From Duncaniella dubosii (lineage in GTDB: Bacteria; Bacteroidota; Bacteroidia; Bacteroidales; Muribaculaceae): 64,000 nucleotides of DNA. Below the pieces are notes generated by a model. It saw only the letters and a list, made by a program, of their open reading frames with translations. It was not told the DNA's origin and searched no databases. Positions 39,763-48,470 of this stretch are shown here, piece by piece. Position 1 is the first letter of the stretch; each line of letters starts with the position of its first letter. Location of the stretch: NCBI RefSeq assembly GCF_004803915.1, contig NZ_CP039396.1, positions 2,790,001 through 2,854,000 on the forward strand, in the 5' to 3' direction. The position numbers were made by a program, and so were the translations under genes.

Positions 39763-40683
39763 ATGAAGAAAATATTAACGGCTATCGCACTTATGAGCAT
39801 TTCACTCTCAGGCATGGCACAGACTGAATATTCTGTGCTTCGTGCCTGTCACCCCGATGACGTGAAGCATTATGACACAAAGCAGCTCCGCTCGCGCTTC
39901 ATGATGCCCAAGGTCATGGAACAGAACAAAATAAATCTTACATATTCCATGTATGACCGCCTTATCTACGGAGGTGTAAGTCCCGTAGGCAAGGAAATCG
40001 TTCTTGAAACCATCGATCCGCTCAAGTCAAAATATTTTCTTGAGCGTCGCGAGCTTGGTGTCATCAACACCGGTGGCGACGGCATCGTGACTGTCGACGG
40101 CAAAGAATATGAGCTTCATTTCAAAGATGCTCTTTATGTCGGCCGTGGCAAGCAGAATGTGACTTTCCGCAGCAAAGATGACTCAAATCCTGCGAAATTC
40201 TATATCAATTCAACTCCTGCCCACAAGGAATACAAGACACAGCTCATCACAATCGACGGACGCAAGGGTTCGATCAAGGCAAACTGCATCAAGGCCGGTT
40301 CGCTCGAAGAGTCAAATGACCGTGTGATCAACCAGCTCATTGTGTCAAATGTGCTTGAGGAAGGCCCCTGCCAGCTTCAGATGGGTCTTACCGAACTGAA
40401 GCCCGGTAGCGTATGGAACACAATGCCGGCTCACACCCATGACCGCCGTGTAGAGGCTTACTATTATTTCAATGTACCCGAAGGCAATGCTATCTGCCAT
40501 ATCATGGGTGAGCCTCAGGAAAACCGTCTCATCTGGCTTCACAACGAGCAGGCGGTGATGTCGCCCGAATGGTCAGTCCACGCAGCAGCCGGAACATCAA
40601 ACTATATGTTCATCTGGGGCATGGGAGGCGAGAACCTTGATTATGGCGACATGGACAAGGTAACCTATCTTGAAATGGAATAA
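39763..40683 (+). CDS. kduI: 5-dehydro-4-deoxy-D-glucuronate isomerase with a signal peptide
   Basis: 306 residues; the usual enzyme is ~280 and cytoplasmic. The core is typical: [32 protein letters not shown] and the metal-binding [37 protein letters not shown]. It starts with [20 protein letters not shown], a clear n-h-c signal peptide ending ...MAQ as is common in Bacteroidetes, so the protein is predicted periplasmic. It converts 4-deoxy-L-threo-5-hexosulose uronate to DKII. An internal ATG at codon 18 would give a cytoplasmic form, but the KK plus hydrophobic stretch in frame argues for export. Confidence 0.93.
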   Translation: MKKILTAIALMSISLSGMAQTEYSVLRACHPDDVKHYDTKQLRSRFMMPKVMEQNKINLTYSMYDRLIYGGVSPVGKEIVLETIDPLKSKYFLERRELGVINTGGDGIVTVDGKEYELHFKDALYVGRGKQNVTFRSKDDSNPAKFYINSTPAHKEYKTQLITIDGRKGSIKANCIKAGSLEESNDRVINQLIVSNVLEEGPCQLQMGLTELKPGSVWNTMPAHTHDRRVEAYYYFNVPEGNAICHIMGEPQENRLIWLHNEQAVMSPEWSVHAAAGTSNYMFIWGMGGENLDYGDMDKVTYLEME

Positions 40684-40717
40684 TGTTTTTTAATCCCAAT
40701 ATAAATCATTAATTATC

Positions 40718-41737
40718 ATGAAAGTCGTAACTTTAGGCGAAATCATGCTTCGCCTTTCTCCCGAAGGAAACCATCGTTTTGTTCAAGTAGATAATTTCGA
40801 TGTCATCTGGGGTGGCGGTGAGGCCAATGTGGCTGTCAGCTGCGCAAACTATGGCCTTGACGCATACTTTGTGTCTAAGCTTCCCAAGCACGAAATCGGG
40901 CAGGCTGCTGTCAATGCGCTCCGTCGCTATGGCGTACACACCGAACACATTGCCCGTGGCGGCGACCGTGTAGGTATCTACTATTGCGAGACCGGTGCTT
41001 CAATGCGTCCTTCAAAGGTGATCTACGACCGTGCTAATTCAGCTATTGCTGAGGCCGATCCCGAAGATTTTGATTTCGATGCAATCATGGAAGGTGCCGA
41101 CTGGTTCCACTGGAGCGGTATCACTCCCGCTATCAGTGACAAGGCTGCTGAGCTTACCCGTCTCGCCTGCGAGGCTGCAAAGCGTCACGGCGTGACTGTT
41201 TCTGTGGACCTTAACTTCCGTAAGAAACTCTGGACAAAGGAAAAGGCTCAGTCAATCATGCGTCCTCTTATGCAGTATGTCGATGTCTGCATCGGCAATG
41301 AGGAAGACGCTGAACTTTGCCTCGGCTTCAAGCCTGATGCTGACGTTGAAGGTGGCGAAACCAACGCTGAAGGCTACAAGGGCATCTTCAAGGCTATGGC
41401 CAAGGAATTTGACTTCAAGTATGTGATTTCTACCCTCCGTGAATCATTCTCTGCTACCCACAACGGCTGGAAGGCTATGATCTACAACGGTGAAGAATTC
41501 TATGAGTCAAAGCGCTACGACATCAACCCGATTATCGACCGTGTAGGTGGTGGTGACTCATTCTCAGGTGGTGTTATCTATGGCCTTCTCACCATGCCCA
41601 CTCAGGGTGAGGCTCTCGAATTTGCAGTTGCTGCTTCTGCTCTTAAGCACACTATCCCCGGTGACTTCAACCTCGTTACTGTTGACGAAGTGAAGGCTCT
41701 CGCAGGCGGTAACGCAAACGGCCGTGTACAGCGCTAA
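40718..41737 (+). CDS. kdgK: 2-keto-3-deoxygluconate kinase
   Basis: 339 residues, PfkB family: WGGGEANVAVSCANYG at the N-terminus, VSVDLNFRKKLW in the middle and DRVGGGDSFSGGVIYGLL with the catalytic Asp. Phosphorylates KDG to KDPG. Last gene of the kdu operon; a KDPG aldolase is not in the window. A terminator follows at 41766. Confidence 0.93.
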   Translation: MKVVTLGEIMLRLSPEGNHRFVQVDNFDVIWGGGEANVAVSCANYGLDAYFVSKLPKHEIGQAAVNALRRYGVHTEHIARGGDRVGIYYCETGASMRPSKVIYDRANSAIAEADPEDFDFDAIMEGADWFHWSGITPAISDKAAELTRLACEAAKRHGVTVSVDLNFRKKLWTKEKAQSIMRPLMQYVDVCIGNEEDAELCLGFKPDADVEGGETNAEGYKGIFKAMAKEFDFKYVISTLRESFSATHNGWKAMIYNGEEFYESKRYDINPIIDRVGGGDSFSGGVIYGLLTMPTQGEALEFAVAASALKHTIPGDFNLVTVDEVKALAGGNANGRVQR

Positions 41738-41765
41738 TCGAATTTATATAATTCACATAAAATTA

Positions 41766-41803
41766 ACCACCCGCAATTCATGGTCAGCATGGTTGCGGGT
41801 GGT
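41766..41803 (+). terminator. Terminator of the kdu operon
   Basis: ACCACCCGCAA pairs perfectly with TTGCGGGTGGT across a 16-nt loop, followed by GCTGTTTTG. Confidence 0.85.
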
Positions 41804-41822
41804 GCTGTTTTGTTTATACGAC

Positions 41823-42860
41823 TTACGATTTGTTGAGGTGGTCAATCGCTTGGCTGAGGGCTTTGTCAAGATAATAGCCCGATTTTAGTTTTGCATTTAT
41901 TCTTCTTGCATTGTCGGTGAGCAGCCTATATTCTTTGTCATCAATCTCTTTTAACCTATCGTCGAGTGTTGTCAGTGAATCGATGGTAATGCCTACTTTT
42001 TCTTTGTTGATGAATTCTGCGCGTCCTGCTCCGGACCACACGATTACAGGTGAATTACACCGAAGGTAGAGGGAGACTTTATGTGGATTATTATATGCCA
42101 TGTACTCGCCGATGCGTCCTTCTCCGCTGTCAAGCGATTCGCCATACCATGAGAGACCGAAGTCTCCCATGTGGGATTTTATTATCTGACGGTCAGAGAC
42201 TATGCCCATATAGTGCAGATTGGGATATTTCGCTATTTCTTCCAATTCCGGGTGCGTCCCGTAGAGATATATGTCGCGGTCGGGCATTATTTCTGCAAGT
42301 TTCCTCAGATAAGGATGGGTTTTGAAAGAGACATTCCCGACATAGTACAATGAATAGTTTCGGTCAACAGGTTCATGTGGGGCGCCTGATTCTCCATGAA
42401 TATAGTCCATGATTTCATAATCAATCATTTTTACCTTGCATCCATGTTCAGAAAGCCATTCGCGCATGCGATGATTATGTGTGAGGAGTACATCGGTGGC
42501 ATTCAGCCGCATTATTTCCTCGTCGGGCGTGAGTGATTTGTTTCTGAAAGATGACAGGTCGTGAATCAGGCAGATGATTTTTGCTCCGCGTTGGTGGGCT
42601 TTCTTACAGATTCTGTCGAATCCAATCTTCATCGGATATTGAAGGACTATGGCATCGTTTCTATGGATTGACATCATGGCTTTTTGCAGTCCGATGAAAT
42701 TGCGGATACCATGAACGAGATTGTTGTGATAGAAAGACCGTCTGAGCCCTATGTTTTGATAACCTAAGTTTTCCAATGTGATGTCTATATCGCTTTTGGC
42801 TATTCCACCTCCATTGTCAAGATGCTTGTAGTTCCGAGATATGAATTTCCGATTTAACAT
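41823..42860 (-). CDS. Glycosyltransferase, galactofuranosyltransferase-like
   Basis: 345 residues with a GT-B-like C-terminal half (YYVGNVSFKTHPYLRKLAEI, LYGTHPELE, DFGLSWYGESLDSGEG, SLYLRCNSPVIVWSGAGRAEFI). The N-terminal half has KSDIDITLENLGYQN and LIHDLSSFR, as in the beta-1,6-galactofuranosyltransferase (WbbI/Glf-linked) family found in Gram-positives and Bacteroidetes. Single gene, with convergent terminators around it. The donor specificity is inferred from family resemblance only. Confidence 0.78.
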   Translation of the reverse strand: MLNRKFISRNYKHLDNGGGIAKSDIDITLENLGYQNIGLRRSFYHNNLVHGIRNFIGLQKAMMSIHRNDAIVLQYPMKIGFDRICKKAHQRGAKIICLIHDLSSFRNKSLTPDEEIMRLNATDVLLTHNHRMREWLSEHGCKVKMIDYEIMDYIHGESGAPHEPVDRNYSLYYVGNVSFKTHPYLRKLAEIMPDRDIYLYGTHPELEEIAKYPNLHYMGIVSDRQIIKSHMGDFGLSWYGESLDSGEGRIGEYMAYNNPHKVSLYLRCNSPVIVWSGAGRAEFINKEKVGITIDSLTTLDDRLKEIDDKEYRLLTDNARRINAKLKSGYYLDKALSQAIDHLNKS

Positions 42861-42927
42861 TGCCGTTCATTGTTTTATTGCAAAATAAGATTCCCCTTAG
42901 ATTTTTTCGGGCGTATGTAATATTCGA

Positions 42928-42935
42928 CAAAATTA
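42928..42935 (-). promoter_or_regulatory. -7 box of the glycosyltransferase gene
   Basis: Minus-strand TAATTTTG matches TAnnTTTG, 68 bp before the ATG at 42860. Confidence 0.4.
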
Positions 42936-43068
42936 CAATAAATGTAGGCAAACAGGCTAAATTTTTATGACTAAAATTAATTAATAATAAAATTTTAACA
43001 TTGTCCGGATACGTTTGAAGTATTGTCGTCAGGGCTTGTCAGGGAGATGTCTTTTTCACATGAAAAAG

Positions 43069-43105
43069 CAGACCTGTGAAGACTTCTTACGCTATCACAG
43101 GTCTG
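43069..43105. terminator. Terminator of the phosphatase gene
   Basis: CAGACCTGTGA pairs perfectly with TCACAGGTCTG across a 15-nt loop; A-run on one side and T-run on the other, so it can act in both directions. It lies just beyond the phosphatase stop on the minus strand. Confidence 0.85.
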
Positions 43106-43130
43106 TTTTGATTTGTTTCTATAAGACGTT

Positions 43131-44396
43131 TTAAATTTGCATGCTGAGAGGAAGGCAGCGATTAAGGTATTCGCGTGTGGTTGACCACGGAATATAGATG
43201 TCGCTCCGGCCGGGAATCAGAGGAACAGGAACTTCATTAAGGTCGACTCTTACATAATATTTCCCGCTCTCGGCACGGAAGACAATCATCTGAAGATTTG
43301 ATGCCATTGGCACTACGTAGAAGTCGCGCCAATGAAGTCCTACGGTGTCGAAATAGTTGGTCATGTAGTAGCAGCCGGGTATGTGTATGAGCGCAAGTAG
43401 CGGCATCATTGTTTCCGCATGTCCGAAACGCAGCATCACACTGTATTGGTTCTTTCCGTCTATATAGTCATCAACGGTGCTTATGAGTTCAGCCAAAAGC
43501 CGGCTTGCGAGCTCCGGGGCTGCATTGGAGAGGGTGGAGGCTGAGTGGGTGAGATAGTGATGTAGGTTCTCGACACTCCAGAGAGCGTTGATTTCAGCTT
43601 TGGTAAAATACTTCTGTAGGTCAAGTTCGATTGACATTGCCGAACATCCGGCGAGCACCTTGTAGATGGCCATACTTACGTCTTTGGCTTCGTCGCCGTC
43701 AAACGGGTAGCTTTTCCCAAGTGTGCGTTCAGCCAATGATGGCGGGACTTGCTGGCTGAAATAATCGTCATAGACTTTGTGCCATGCTTCACCGGCCATG
43801 TATTCCTTATAGGCTTCATCGTCCTGCCACGGGCGCACGAGCGGTGAGTTCTGGCGTCCTGACGACATATAGATTTCAACTTTGTTGTTGAGTCGTGTAA
43901 GCTGATGGGTGAATTCGTCCATTGACATCACACAGCGTGGAACGTATGACGAGATTGCATTGATTTTTGTATTGTCAAACAGCGGTCGGAAAGCCATAAA
44001 TGCCCGAGAGGCTATGGCACGTTGCTCAGCCATTCCGAGCGAGTCGAGTGCGCCCCATCGTCCGGCTGTGCGTTCGACAACCAGATTGCATATATTGATA
44101 AGTTCGCGTCCCATCGGGGTGATGGTGCGCAGACTGTCGGCCTTATGGAGAGAGCGGAGCAGCGATGTCGTGTACTTCGACGATGACAGAAACCTTGCGC
44201 CGTGACGGCCGACATGGTTCAGATAGACTGGTTTAAGGGAGTCGGGATAGGCAAGTCCGTCAACAGTGCGTTCAGGGTAGGGAATTGCAGAACCCTGACA
44301 TTCGATAAATGTATAGTCGGTTGCAGTCGGGTCGAGTGCGTTGGCCGATAGGGCAGAACCGATGGCGAATGCAAGTAAAAAGTGTAGTTTCTTCAT
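43131..44396 (-). CDS. Secreted histidine-acid phosphatase, MINPP-like
   Basis: 421 residues from the ATG at 44396 (signal peptide MKKLHFLLAFAIGSALSANA). The catalytic NHVGRHGARFLSS has the RHG-R signature and RFGHAETMMPLL the second motif (HAE, as in the multiple inositol polyphosphate phosphatases). Likely hydrolyses phytate or other phosphomonoesters in the periplasm or outside the cell. BT_4744 of B. thetaiotaomicron is a characterised relative (established knowledge). Single gene, divergent from the small TPR gene. Confidence 0.88.
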   Translation of the reverse strand: MKKLHFLLAFAIGSALSANALDPTATDYTFIECQGSAIPYPERTVDGLAYPDSLKPVYLNHVGRHGARFLSSSKYTTSLLRSLHKADSLRTITPMGRELINICNLVVERTAGRWGALDSLGMAEQRAIASRAFMAFRPLFDNTKINAISSYVPRCVMSMDEFTHQLTRLNNKVEIYMSSGRQNSPLVRPWQDDEAYKEYMAGEAWHKVYDDYFSQQVPPSLAERTLGKSYPFDGDEAKDVSMAIYKVLAGCSAMSIELDLQKYFTKAEINALWSVENLHHYLTHSASTLSNAAPELASRLLAELISTVDDYIDGKNQYSVMLRFGHAETMMPLLALIHIPGCYYMTNYFDTVGLHWRDFYVVPMASNLQMIVFRAESGKYYVRVDLNEVPVPLIPGRSDIYIPWSTTREYLNRCLPLSMQI

Positions 44397-44418
44397 TGTG
44401 GATGACAATTCTTTTTAG

Positions 44419-44426
44419 TAGCTTTG
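44419..44426 (+). promoter_or_regulatory. -7 box of the TPR gene
   Basis: TAGCTTTG matches TAnnTTTG, 37 bp before the ATG at 44464. Confidence 0.55.
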
Positions 44427-44463
44427 CGGAAACGTAAGACCGTAGTAAAATAACACAGAGAAA

Positions 44464-44736
44464 ATGGGTGTAGTTGAAACATATAGGCAATTGATTTCTG
44501 AAAACCGATTGCATGAGGCTATCAAGGAGCTTGACCGGCTCATAGAGGCGACGCCTGATGACGATGCGCTGCTCTTTGCCCGAGGAAAAGCTAAATGGCG
44601 TGTCGGCGACCATGCCGGCGCTACCGGCGACTATGCCAAAGCTTCGTTGATCAATCCGGAGAGTCCGGCTGTGAAAGCGCTTGAAAACGCCCGTGACATC
44701 GCTGACTTCTTTAATCCGGATCTATACAATCCGTAG
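44464..44736 (+). CDS. Small tetratricopeptide-repeat protein
   Basis: 90 residues with two TPR-like helix pairs (TYRQLISENRLHEAIKELDRLIE and LLFARGKAKWRVGDHAGATGDY), ending DFFNPDLYNP. No signal peptide, so cytoplasmic. Role unknown; probably a protein-binding adaptor. It has its own promoter and a hairpin 12 bp after the stop. Confidence 0.85.
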   Translation: MGVVETYRQLISENRLHEAIKELDRLIEATPDDDALLFARGKAKWRVGDHAGATGDYAKASLINPESPAVKALENARDIADFFNPDLYNP

Positions 44737-44747
44737 AGAGATATAGC

Positions 44748-44776
44748 ATAGCCGGTTTGGTGAAGAATCCGGCTAT
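44748..44776 (+). terminator. Terminator of the TPR gene
   Basis: ATAGCCGG pairs with CCGGCTAT across a 13-nt loop, followed by ATTTG. Confidence 0.7.
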
Positions 44777-44780
44777 ATTT

Positions 44781-44826
44781 GTTATATCAGTGTGTACACT
44801 TGGCCAAGTGTACACACTGATATAAC
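44781..44826. repeat. 46-bp perfect palindrome
   Basis: GTTATATCAGTGTGTACACT...AGTGTACACACTGATATAAC is perfectly self-complementary over 46 bp with the centre TTGGCCAA and no spacer. It lies between the convergent TPR and ABC-F genes. It could be the ABC-F terminator, but there is no loop and only weak T-runs, so a protein-binding or cruciform site is equally possible. Confidence 0.8.
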
Positions 44827-44885
44827 GTTTGCTATTACGGTTTCGTTTAGTGCAAGCCGTTTAATGATTGTCCATTAACCGTCTT

Positions 44886-46683
44886 TTATTCTTTTTCCGA
44901 TAGTTCAAGCCAACGGAGCTCCTTTTCATCAAGGATCTCCTTTAGCTCGCTGTATCGGCGCGCTTTGTCTGCTATGTCGGCTATTTCAGCTCCCGAATTA
45001 AAGAGCGCTTCAAGAGAATTTTTTTCTTCAGTCAGTTCATAGATCTCTTTTGTGAGCGTTTCCAGTTCCTTTCGTTCTTTAAAAGAGAGTTTTTTGCGGC
45101 CTGGCTGTCTCGCGTCGCTGTGGCTGTGACATCTGTGATGCCGAAGCGGTCGTTCTGGCAGCATCCTGTGTCGCTTTTTGCTGTTCTTTGAGATAATTAC
45201 GGTAGTCAGTATAGTTTCCGGGGAAATCTTTGATGACACCTCCTCCTTCCATGACAAAAAGGTGGTCGACTATAGAATCGAGGAAGAAACGGTCGTGGGA
45301 GATGACGATGACACAGCCTTTGAACTCTCTTAGATATTCCTCAAGTATGCCGAGCGTCATGATGTCAAGGTCATTTGTCGGCTCGTCGAGAATAAGGAAA
45401 TTTGGCTGGGTTATGAGAACGGCTGCGAGATGAAACCTGCGCATCTCTCCGCCGCTTAGAGTCGAGATATACTTCTGTTGGTCAGCCGGAGAGAATAGAA
45501 ACCGTGTGAGGAACTGCATCGGCGAATAGTGCGTAGTTCCGTTTATGACCACATCTTCAGTGATATCGGTTATGGCATCGATCACTTTTTTGCCTGGAGG
45601 AAGCTGAAGTCCGTCCTGCGAATAATATCCGAAACGGACTGTCTCGCCCACGTTCCACTCTCCGCTGTCAGGAGCGACGAGCCCTTGGAGCATCTTGACG
45701 AAAGTTGATTTCCCTACGCCGTTGCCACCGATTATGCCGAGTTTTTCGTAGCGGGCGAAGGTGTATGTGAAATCATCGAGAATCACCTTCTCCCCGAAAC
45801 GTTTGGATATGTTCTCGGCTTCAAAAATTTTAGATCCGATATATGATGATTTTATCTCTGTCGGGTCTATCTGTTTCTCGTCATAGTTGGCTCGTGAACG
45901 TTCCTTGAGGTCATAGAACGCATTTATACGGTAGCGGGCTTTCCCTGCGCGTGCCTGAGGCTGTCGTCTCATCCACTCCTGTTCCTTCCGTAGTGTATTT
46001 TTTACCTTTGCCAACTCACCTGTAAGGGCTTCGATGCGCTCCGCACGTCGGCGGAGATAAAGATCGAAATTGCCCTCGTAGGTGAAAATCTGCTTCATGT
46101 CGATTTCGATAATCTTGTTGCAGACACGGTCAAGGAAATAACGGTCATGCGTGACCATTAGAAGAGTGACACGCATGCGGGTAAGATAGTTTTCCAGCCA
46201 TTCGACCGACTGGAGGTCAAGATGGTTGGTAGGCTCGTCGAGAATAAGCAGGTCGGGATTTCCAAGCAAAACCTGAGCGAGCGCGACACGCTTTATCTGT
46301 CCGCCGGAAAGGTGGTCGACATCTTGTCCCGGATTTTCTATGCCGAGCTGGGAAAGCATCTGGCGTATGCGGTCTTCATGACCCCATTCCTCATGCTCCT
46401 CCGGCTTTACTGTGGCAAGAAGATTGTCCATTATCGACATCCCCTTCTCGAATTCCGGCATTTGTGCGAGGAATCCGACACGAAGTCCGTTGCGGAATGT
46501 GACATTGCCACTGTCGGGGGCTTCTGCCCCGGACAGAATACGTAGAAGTGTTGATTTTCCTGTGCCGTTCTTGGCTATCAACCCTATTTTGTCACCCTCG
46601 TTTACCCCGAAAGTTACCGAGTCGAAGAGCATGCGGTCGCCGTAGCTCTTGGTGAGATTTTCAACTTGCAGATATGGTTTCAT
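44886..46683 (-). CDS. ABC-F ATPase (YdiF/Uup type), frameshifted near the C-terminus
   Basis: Two ABC domains: GKSTLLRILSG, LSGGQIKRVALAQ and LLILDEPTNHLD in the first; GNGVGKSTFVKML, LSGGEMRRFHLAA and FLILDEPTNDLD in the second. The linker between them carries the P-site interaction region. Soluble, so a translation factor of the ABC-F class, not a transporter. The main frame ends at 45079 after 534 residues. The C-terminal coiled coil (LSFKERKELETLTKEIYELTEEKN...) continues in another frame to 44886. A one-base surplus near 45090-45110 would explain it. Otherwise the protein has lost the coiled coil but keeps both ATPase domains. Confidence 0.9.
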
Positions 46684-46706
46684 TGGTCAAGGCGGTCTTC
46701 AGGAGC

Positions 46707-48011
46707 TTATACGTCCAGACAGGCGTCAAGTGATTCTGTGATTGCTTTACGGTCAAGATTCTGCCCGATAAATACTATTTTAATCATACGGTCTCCATAG
46801 TCCGGATCCCAGTCGCGCAATATAGAGGGGTCTTGCTCGGCCATTTCGCGCAGTTCGTCTTCGGGTGCTGTGGCAAACCACATTCCGGCTTCTTTTAATT
46901 GTTTCTGACGGCCGGCGCTCTCGAATAGATACGACATGTCGGGGTTGTTGCCGAAATAGCAGATGCCTTTTGAGCGGATGATGCTCTTCGGCCATTTGTT
47001 TGCTGCGAGGTAGTCGAATTTGTTGAGATCGAAACCGGGACGGCGGAAATAGACAAACGAGCTTATGCCATACTCTTCGGCTTCTCCTTCACCATGATGA
47101 TGGTGGTGATGACATCCGCATGTGCATTCAGAGCCATGCTCATGATGGTGTTCATGATGATGTCCGCACTCACATTCGTCGTCGTGGTCGTGATGATGAC
47201 CGTGTTCATCATGCTCATCTTCATGGTGATGATGTCCGTGGTGCTCGTGGTGATGACGTTCCTCCTCCTCGATTTGCTCGATTGGTTTCTCGATTTCCTT
47301 GACCCATGCTGCGGAGGTGGCTACTTCAGTGAAATCAAACAGATGGGTATTGATTATGCTTTCGATGTCAACGTCGGCATAGTTACACTCGATGATCCGT
47401 GCCCCCGGATTGATAGTCTTGATGATTGCACGGATTCTGCCTCGCTCTTCGGCTGTGACTTCTGAAATCTTGTTGAGTATGACGATGTTGCAGAATTCAA
47501 TCTGTTGGATTACGAGGTTCGCGATATCCTCCTCGTCGTGTTTTTCGGCGGTGAGAGCCTCGCCGCAGGAGAATTCATCCTGCATGCGGAGTGCATCGAC
47601 CACAGTCACGATGCAGTCGAGACGAGGGACACCGTTTTTAAGAAATTCCTCGCCCATGCGCGGTATCGAGCAGATGGTCTGTGCAATGGGTGCGGGTTCA
47701 CAGATTCCGCTTGCTTCAATGACGATATAGTCGAATTTACCCATCGCGAGTATTTCGTCGATCTGTTTTACAAGATCCATCTTTAATGTGCAGCAGATGC
47801 AGCCGTTCTGGAGGGCTACAAGAGAGTCGTCCTTCGAGCCGACTATTCCGCCGCGCTGAATCAGGTCGGCATCAATATTTACTTCGCCGATGTCATTGAC
47901 GATGACTGCAAATTTGATTCCACGTTCGTTAGTGAGAATATGATTGACAAGTGTTGTTTTTCCGCTTCCGAGATAGCCGGTAAGCAAGAGGATTGGAGTT
48001 GATGCTGACAT
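46707..48011 (-). CDS. CobW/COG0523 G3E GTPase with a His-rich metal-binding loop
   Basis: 434 residues. P-loop GYLGSGKTTLVNHIL, the CxCC-type metal site GCICCTLKMDL and LNKISEV (NKxD region). Between about residues 245 and 315 lies an unusually long stretch of His, Asp, Glu and several Cys (ECECGHHHEHHHEHGSECTCGCHHHHHH). The C-terminal CobW domain contains YFRRPGFDLNKFDYLAANKWP. A zinc (or other transition-metal) chaperone of the YeiR/ZigA/ZNG1 kind. No zinc-uptake gene is adjacent and I see no clear Zur box. folB lies upstream. Confidence 0.92.
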   Translation of the reverse strand: MSASTPILLLTGYLGSGKTTLVNHILTNERGIKFAVIVNDIGEVNIDADLIQRGGIVGSKDDSLVALQNGCICCTLKMDLVKQIDEILAMGKFDYIVIEASGICEPAPIAQTICSIPRMGEEFLKNGVPRLDCIVTVVDALRMQDEFSCGEALTAEKHDEEDIANLVIQQIEFCNIVILNKISEVTAEERGRIRAIIKTINPGARIIECNYADVDIESIINTHLFDFTEVATSAAWVKEIEKPIEQIEEEERHHHEHHGHHHHEDEHDEHGHHHDHDDECECGHHHEHHHEHGSECTCGCHHHHHHGEGEAEEYGISSFVYFRRPGFDLNKFDYLAANKWPKSIIRSKGICYFGNNPDMSYLFESAGRQKQLKEAGMWFATAPEDELREMAEQDPSILRDWDPDYGDRMIKIVFIGQNLDRKAITESLDACLDV

Positions 48012-48102
48012 ATATGTTTAAAGTAAAACTTTAATATGGTTAAACTGATAGTTGAATTGTGTGCTGTATATATCTGTTTTGCAGTCGCATTTTCAGCGTG
48101 GC

Positions 48103-48456
48103 TTACCACTCGATTCGTACTGCCGTCCCGTCAATGTCGGCATGAATCGGCGGATTGAGCTTTGTCAGCTTGATCGAGCCTGATATGATAGCCGGATAGG
48201 CTGCAAGCAAAGCCGAATGGATGCGTCCGACAACATGTTCGAGTAGCCGGGAAGGAATTTCCATCTCTTTGCGTATGATTTCGATGGCTTCCGCGTAATT
48301 TAGCGTGTCGGCTACATTGTCCGATTGCATGGCATTTTCAATCGGATAACAGAGGTGGACGGTCAACTCAAACGTGTTGCCGTTGATTCGTTCCTCCTCG
48401 AATACACCGTGACGCGCGAAGAGTCGTAGACCGTTGATTTCAATAATGCCTTTCAT
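48103..48456 (-). CDS. folB: Dihydroneopterin aldolase
   Basis: 117 residues from the ATG at 48456 (MKGIIEINGLRLFARHGVF). The family glutamate lies in GVFEEER and the lysine in IKLTKLNPPI. Converts dihydroneopterin to 6-hydroxymethyl-dihydropterin and glycolaldehyde in folate synthesis. An ATG at 48480 in the same frame overlaps the preceding glycosyltransferase stop and would add eight residues; I prefer the shorter form because the family begins at this position. Probably co-transcribed with the glycosyltransferase. Confidence 0.92.
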   Translation of the reverse strand: MKGIIEINGLRLFARHGVFEEERINGNTFELTVHLCYPIENAMQSDNVADTLNYAEAIEIIRKEMEIPSRLLEHVVGRIHSALLAAYPAIISGSIKLTKLNPPIHADIDGTAVRIEW

Positions 48457-48470
48457 TTTTTTTGCGGTTT

